A model generated the notes under the pieces. It saw only the letters and a list, made by a program, of their open reading frames with translations. It was not told the DNA's origin and searched no databases. A program made the position numbers and the translations under genes. Of a DNA stretch of 10,062 nucleotides, positions 6,284 through 10,062 are shown in pieces. Source of the stretch: Acidobacteriaceae bacterium (lineage in GTDB: Bacteria; Acidobacteriota; Terriglobia; Bryobacterales; Bryobacteraceae). The stretch covers positions 1 to 10,062 of the forward strand of contig JAFASD010000300.1 of the NCBI GenBank assembly GCA_019244945.1, given 5' to 3'. Within the stretch, counting starts at the first letter, position 1, and each line of letters opens with the position of its first letter.

Positions 6284-8014
6284 GTGAAACTGGCTGAAGC
6301 ACTAGCGATTGTTCAGAAAGCGCCAGGCGACGCAGAAGAGCATCGGGTCATGCTGGCGTGCGGATTCACGCCGCTGCATTTGCAAAACTATTTTGCGGCC
6401 CATCTTCAAAAAGCTTTACCGAACCGCAAAATTCGCGTGCTTACCGGGCTGTACGATGATCTTCCGGGGACACTGGCCCAGTTTGGCGAGAGCGAGGCCC
6501 AGGCGTGCGCTTTGGTGATGGAATGGAGCGATCTCGATGCGCGGCTGGGGTACCGCAGCTTAGGCGGATGGGGCACACGGGTGAGTTCGAGCATTGTTCA
6601 ATCGGCAAAAGAAAGCCTGGGACGAATCGAAGCCATGATCGGCGCGATTCCGGCCTTTTCGAAGCTGGCGATTTCCCTGCCAACGCTAGCTCTTCCTCCC
6701 GGATTTCACACGACGGGCTGGCAAGCAAGTCCGGCAGAATTGGCGCTGGAGCAGGCCGTCGCGGAGTTCGCTCGCAAGATCGCCATCCATTCGCCTGTTT
6801 TGCTGGTCAATCGGCAGCGCCTGGATGTGATATCGCCACCGCACCTGCGCTATGACTTTCGTTCGGATCTGCACACCGGCTTCCCCTACACAATGGCCCA
6901 TGCCGACGCGCTTGGCTCGGCATTGGCGGCATTGATCGAAGCTCCTCAACCGAAGAAGGGCTTAATAACCGATCTCGATGACACGCTCTGGGCCGGCTTA
7001 GTGGGAGAGGACGGGCATGAAAACGTGTCCTGGGAGTTGGCCAAGCACAGCCAGATGCATGGGCTATACCAACAGATGCTCCATGCGCTTGCCGATCAAG
7101 GCGTACTGATCGGAATCGCGAGCAAAAATTCAGCGGAACTGGCCGAGAAAGCCCTTTCGCGGCAGGATCTGGCTATTGCGCGGGCCAAGATTTTTCCGAC
7201 GGAAGTGCATTGGGAACCGAAATCAGGTCCTGTGGAACGCATTCTGAAGGTTTGGAACATTGGGGCCGACAGCGTCGTTTTTGTCGATGACAATTTGATG
7301 GAACTGGAGGAGGTGCGGGCGGCACATCCGGGGATGGAATGCATTCTTTTCCCCAAGAGCGATTATGTTGCAGGGCTGGCTTTCTTGCAGCGCTTGCGCG
7401 ATCTCTTTGGTAAACCCGTAATTTCCGAGGAAGACACCTATCGGCTTAATAGCGTGCGGCAGATCGCGCCCGTTGCGGAGGTCAATGGAACGGGGGATTT
7501 AACGGAGCGATTTCTCGCTGCGGCCGAGGCGACCATCACTCTGGAGTACAACCCACCTCCAACCGATACAAGAGTAGTGGAACTGGTTAACAAAACGAAT
7601 CAGTTCAATTTGAACGGCGAGCGCTACTCCGGGGCGGAATGGCGGCGCGTCTTAGCAGAGCCGGGGAGTTTTGCGCTGGCGGTTTCTTACAGTGACAAGT
7701 TCGGCCCGCTCGGGAAAATTGCGGTAATACGGGGCAAGCAGAAGGAATCCAGGCTCCATATTGAAACGTGGGTCATGAGCTGCCGGGCATTTTCGCGGCG
7801 GATTGAGCACCAATGCGCCATGCAGCTCTTTCGGGAGTTCGAAGCGGAGGAATTGGTATTGGATTTTAAGCCGACTCCGAGAAACGGGCCGCTGCAGGAT
7901 TTTTTGACAAGTTTATTGGGCGAGAGCCCAGGGGTCGAAAGCCGGCTAAGCCGCGAAGATTTTGAGCGAAAATGTCCGAAGCTGTATCACACGGTCGTGA
8001 AGCGAAATGGATAA
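6284..8014 (+). CDS. FkbH-like HAD-IIIC family protein
   Basis: 576 aa. The N-terminal region (about 1-210, with MLACGFTPLHLQNYF) is the helper domain usual in FkbH proteins. It is followed by a HAD phosphatase-like domain starting TDLDDTLWAGLVGEDG (nucleophile Asp230, acid/base Asp232), with ASKN as motif II and FVDDN (Asp335, Asp336) as motif IV. A C-terminal GNAT-like part carries TNQFNLNG (438-445) and ETWVMSCRAFSRRIEH. This matches the TIGR01686 FkbH family, whose studied members dephosphorylate 1,3-bisphosphoglycerate and load the glyceryl group onto an acyl carrier protein. Homologues in polysaccharide loci may supply ACP-bound hydroxyacyl groups for sugar decoration. The start is GTG 6284, the first possible one after an in-frame TGA at 6257, and it lacks a well placed Shine-Dalgarno. 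The next gene, an ACP remnant, begins 8 bases before this stop. The active-site residues look intact. Confidence 0.9.
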   Translation: MKLAEALAIVQKAPGDAEEHRVMLACGFTPLHLQNYFAAHLQKALPNRKIRVLTGLYDDLPGTLAQFGESEAQACALVMEWSDLDARLGYRSLGGWGTRVSSSIVQSAKESLGRIEAMIGAIPAFSKLAISLPTLALPPGFHTTGWQASPAELALEQAVAEFARKIAIHSPVLLVNRQRLDVISPPHLRYDFRSDLHTGFPYTMAHADALGSALAALIEAPQPKKGLITDLDDTLWAGLVGEDGHENVSWELAKHSQMHGLYQQMLHALADQGVLIGIASKNSAELAEKALSRQDLAIARAKIFPTEVHWEPKSGPVERILKVWNIGADSVVFVDDNLMELEEVRAAHPGMECILFPKSDYVAGLAFLQRLRDLFGKPVISEEDTYRLNSVRQIAPVAEVNGTGDLTERFLAAAEATITLEYNPPPTDTRVVELVNKTNQFNLNGERYSGAEWRRVLAEPGSFALAVSYSDKFGPLGKIAVIRGKQKESRLHIETWVMSCRAFSRRIEHQCAMQLFREFEAEELVLDFKPTPRNGPLQDFLTSLLGESPGVESRLSREDFERKCPKLYHTVVKRNG

Positions 8015-8199
8015 CAGAGAAAAGCGTTTGGAGGGGATTTTCGAGACTGTTTTTCCGGATCTCTCGCCCGACAGGGTCAGGACAGCCTCACAAGACTCGT
8101 TAGAGAATCCAAATGGATTTCGACGATGCGGCGCGCCTGACGTCCTTCTCTGAGATTATGGATTACCTGCATGAGAGGGTTGCGAATCCCACCATCTAA
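8007..8199 (+). pseudogene. Acyl carrier protein gene with internal deletion and frameshift
   Basis: Two pieces of one carrier protein lie in different frames. From ATG 8007 the frame reads MDNREKRLEGIFETVFPDL then SPDRVRTASQDSLEN (residues 20-34), typical of helix I and the following linker of ACPs paired with FkbH; it then degenerates and stops at TGA 8151 (48 aa). In the next frame, from about 8107, it reads IQMDFDDAARLTSFSEIMDY and ends at TAA 8197-8199, typical of an ACP C-terminal half. The join is at about 8106-8109. The segment that should lie between, helix II with the Asp-Ser phosphopantetheine site (about 20 residues), is absent. The visible DSL (30-32) sits in the linker position before helix II, so I do not read it as the attachment site. 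The ATG overlaps the FkbH stop by 8 bases. Moving between frames cannot restore the missing part, so no functional carrier is made from this copy, barring an assembly error. Confidence 0.72.
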
Positions 8200-8629
8200 T
8201 CCCTCTGCAAGCACAGCAGACTTCCTGCGGTTGCACCATATCGGATACGTGGTGAACAACATAGAAACAACCATGCTTGGGTTTGCGCGTTCGCTGAATG
8301 GCGTTTGGGATCAGGAAATTTTCAGTGATCCCATTCAGAAGGTAAGGGTCGCGTTCCTTTCGCCGCCTGGAAGCGAGGCACAGATCGAGTTGGTACAGCC
8401 AGAGTGGGAAACATCGCCGGTACGAGCTTTCCTGGAACGAGGCGGCGGCTTGCATCATTTGTGCTACGAGGTTGAGGACTGCAAGAATTCGCTGTCCGCA
8501 ATGCACGAGCGAGGTGGCACGATTCTAAGGAACCCGAAACCGGCTGTGGCCTTCGGCGGGCGCAGGATCGCCTGGGCGCTCACGGCAGAGAAGCTGCTGC
8601 TCGAGTTTCTCGAAATACGTCTGAGATGA
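8171..8629 (+). CDS. VOC family protein (methylmalonyl-CoA epimerase/glyoxalase-like)
   Basis: 152 aa, two beta-alpha-beta-beta-beta modules of the vicinal oxygen chelate fold. Metal ligands expected for methylmalonyl-CoA epimerase-like members can be matched: His23 in LHHIGYVV, Glu73 in QIELVQP, His96 in GLHHLCYEV and Glu145 in LLLEFLE. The family uses a divalent metal to epimerise, isomerise or cleave small acyl-CoA or acyl-thioester substrates. Next to FkbH and an ACP, a thioester-bound hydroxyacyl or methylmalonyl-like substrate is plausible. The ATG at 8171 lies within the last 29 bases of the ACP remnant, and its Shine-Dalgarno is weak; homology is clear only from about residue 19 on. 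The TGA overlaps the flippase ATG (ATGA). Fold and ligands are well supported; substrate is inferred. Confidence 0.85.
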   Translation: MRGLRIPPSNPSASTADFLRLHHIGYVVNNIETTMLGFARSLNGVWDQEIFSDPIQKVRVAFLSPPGSEAQIELVQPEWETSPVRAFLERGGGLHHLCYEVEDCKNSLSAMHERGGTILRNPKPAVAFGGRRIAWALTAEKLLLEFLEIRLR

Positions 8630-9924
8630 GGCCCCTGCGCCGCTGGCTCGTCCCTGCTAACCGGCTCGCCCGGCACCATCTCGTAAAGAACACGGCAGCG
8701 CTACTTCTGGTTCAGATTAGCGGCTACGTGGCCCCGCTGATCGTTTTGCCATACCTGTCGCGAATCCTCACGACCGAGCACTTCGGGCTGATCGCTTTCG
8801 CGACCTCGTTTAACTGGTACTTCATCACGCTGGTCGAGTATGGATTTAACCTCACGGCAACCAGGCGAATTGCAATTCATTGCGACAACCCGAAGGAGGT
8901 GTCACGAATCTTCAGCTCTGTCATGGCTGCAAAGGCGTTCCTGACAGTTGCCGGCTTGGCCATCATGGTCACGATTGTGATGGCGACGCCGAAGTTGCGG
9001 CCCCATTTTCTTCTCTTCTGCCTCAGCTATTTGGCCGTGATTGGCGATCTGCTTTTTCCGCTTTGGTTTTTTCAGGGATTGCAGAAGATGCAGACGCTAC
9101 TGTGGCGTGATCTGTGCGCGAAATTTCTCTCCCTAGCCCTGATTTTCGCGTTCGTACACCGGGATGACCAATACCTGTGGGCGGCTGGTTTTCAAGCTGG
9201 ATCGACGGTGGTGGCAGGAGTGCTGGGTCTGTGCACGATTCCCTTCGTGGCGCCCATCCGGTTTATCATGCCGACCTTCCGAGACGCCCTCCTCGCGCTG
9301 CGCGAGGGATGGGCAGTTTTCCTGTCGATGGCGGCTATGACCCTCTCCTCTTCGACCAACATTTTCATCTTGGGGCTGCGGTCCGGCCCGGTGGACGTAG
9401 CCTATTACATAGCGGCTTATCGGCTTACTGTGGTCATACGGATGCTGGTCTCACCGGTGGTGACGGCTCTATATCCGCACATCAGCCACATGGCGGTAAA
9501 TTCGCGAGAAAATGCAATCGCGTTCTTACGGAAATACGCGGTGGTCTTGGCCTCGCCCTTTCTGGCTATTTCCCTGGTTTTGCTGGCCGGCGCTTCACCC
9601 ATCATCAAAATCCTGTATGGCGCGAAATACGTCCCGGCAATCCCTTTGCTGCGCATTCTGGCATTCAGCCCTTTTCTGCTGGCCTTTCAGCACGCGTACT
9701 CGACGTTCTATATGCTGGCGTTCGGCTATGAAAAAGAGTGGTCTCGAATCATTTTCTTGACGGCAGTTCTGAACTTTTTCCTTCTGATCCCTTTGATCTA
9801 TACGATTTGGCCGCCTTCGGCTGTCGCGATCACGGGCATCCTCCTGGACGGTTTCGTTGCTACGGCTACGTACATGTTCTATCGGAAAAACACCTCGTCG
9901 ATTCCGCAGCCCGTTCCCGCCTAG
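8626..9924 (+). CDS. Wzx-type oligosaccharide flippase
   Basis: 432 aa with about twelve hydrophobic helices spread over the whole length, starting with HLVKNTAALLLVQISGYVAP, then LPYLSRILTTEHFGLIAFA. This is the standard opening of the polysaccharide biosynthesis/RfbX-Wzx family (PF01943, MOP superfamily). A second marker is the central REGWAVFLSMAAMTLSSSTN region, which opens the second half of the transporter. Such proteins move undecaprenyl-diphosphate-linked oligosaccharide units across the inner membrane for Wzy-type polymerisation. The length is normal for the family. The start ATG overlaps the VOC stop by four bases. No polymerase (Wzy) or glycosyltransferase is seen inside this window, so these probably lie to the right. 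The specific sugar cannot be told from the sequence. Confidence 0.92.
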   Translation: MRPLRRWLVPANRLARHHLVKNTAALLLVQISGYVAPLIVLPYLSRILTTEHFGLIAFATSFNWYFITLVEYGFNLTATRRIAIHCDNPKEVSRIFSSVMAAKAFLTVAGLAIMVTIVMATPKLRPHFLLFCLSYLAVIGDLLFPLWFFQGLQKMQTLLWRDLCAKFLSLALIFAFVHRDDQYLWAAGFQAGSTVVAGVLGLCTIPFVAPIRFIMPTFRDALLALREGWAVFLSMAAMTLSSSTNIFILGLRSGPVDVAYYIAAYRLTVVIRMLVSPVVTALYPHISHMAVNSRENAIAFLRKYAVVLASPFLAISLVLLAGASPIIKILYGAKYVPAIPLLRILAFSPFLLAFQHAYSTFYMLAFGYEKEWSRIIFLTAVLNFFLLIPLIYTIWPPSAVAITGILLDGFVATATYMFYRKNTSSIPQPVPA

Positions 9925-9937
9925 AGCAGGTAAATGA

Positions 9938-10062
9938 ATGGGCGTCATTGACCAATTCACGCTGAAGGTGCGGCGCGGGGAAGGCCCGGTATACGGAGCG
10001 CTTCGCGGGTTCGCAAAGGGCATATTGCGGTCCAACCTGCCTCTCCCGGGTTTTCTGCGGCC
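9938..10062 (+). CDS. Probable hexapeptide-type acyltransferase, N-terminus only (runs off right edge)
   Basis: 41 codons are present. The start is ATG 9938 (second of two ATGs, MGVIDQFTLKVRRGEGPVYG) with GCAGG (9926-9930) seven bases upstream; the first ATG at 9934 meets a stop after four codons. The visible part ends ILRSNLPLPGFLR and looks like the basic, helical leader found before the left-handed beta-helix of O-acetyltransferases of the LbetaH type in polysaccharide loci. The hexapeptide repeats would lie beyond the edge, so the call rests on resemblance of the leader and on context. It starts 13 bases after the flippase stop and so belongs to the same operon. Confidence 0.45.
   Translation, partial: MGVIDQFTLKVRRGEGPVYGALRGFAKGILRSNLPLPGFLR

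Noticed and set aside
8097..8105. DSL triplet in the ACP remnant as the phosphopantetheine site
   Set aside because: It sits in the linker after helix I, and the helix II sequence that must follow is absent, so it does not align with the normal attachment serine.
9177..9731. 184-codon plus-strand open frame inside the flippase
   Set aside because: It is an alternative frame of a clear transporter gene; the Gly/His/Arg-rich product is a typical shadow.
9595..10035. 146-codon open frame on the minus strand
   Set aside because: It is antisense to the flippase end and the next gene's start, Arg/Gln-rich, and without family signature.

Overview
The window looks like chromosomal DNA from a moderately GC-rich (high fifties percent, estimated by eye) Gram-negative-type bacterium. 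The back-to-back TadE, TadE, TadG minor-pilin genes, and an exopolysaccharide locus built from a heparinase-like protein, a formyltransferase/GINT1-like fusion and FkbH, would fit Acidobacteriota. That placement is an inference from gene style and not a proof. No rRNA, tRNA, CRISPR array, insertion sequence or transposase was seen.

Layout. Positions 1 to about 1448 carry three minus-strand genes of a Tad (tight adherence, Flp-type pilus) locus. In transcription order they are a TadE-like protein (915-1448), a second TadE-like protein (292-927) and the N-terminus of a TadG-like protein (1-295, running off the left edge). The coding regions overlap by 13 and 4 bases. A short divergent intergenic region (about 1449-1588) separates them from a plus-strand operon that fills the rest of the window.

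The plus-strand operon is tightly packed: an LPG-synthase-type membrane protein (1589-2656), a heparinase II/III-family protein (2657-4492), a formyltransferase-like domain fused to a GINT1-like beta-propeller (4489-6240), an FkbH-like HAD/GNAT protein (6284-8014), a broken acyl carrier protein (8007-8199), a VOC/glyoxalase-fold protein (8171-8629), a Wzx-type flippase (8626-9924) and the start of a probable hexapeptide acyltransferase (9938 to right edge). Overlaps (ATGA, TAAATG, 8 nt, 29 nt) suggest one transcript with translational coupling. The set reads as a surface or exopolysaccharide locus: carrier-linked sugar modification (formyltransferase-like, acyltransferase), ACP-bound small acyl or glyceryl chemistry (FkbH, ACP, VOC), export of the lipid-linked unit (flippase) and polymer trimming (heparinase-like).

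The most notable observation is the ACP. Its N-terminal and C-terminal parts are both recognisable but lie in different frames, and the middle that should carry the phosphopantetheine serine is absent. This leaves FkbH, an enzyme that normally loads an ACP, without a working local partner, unless the gap is an assembly error or another ACP serves.
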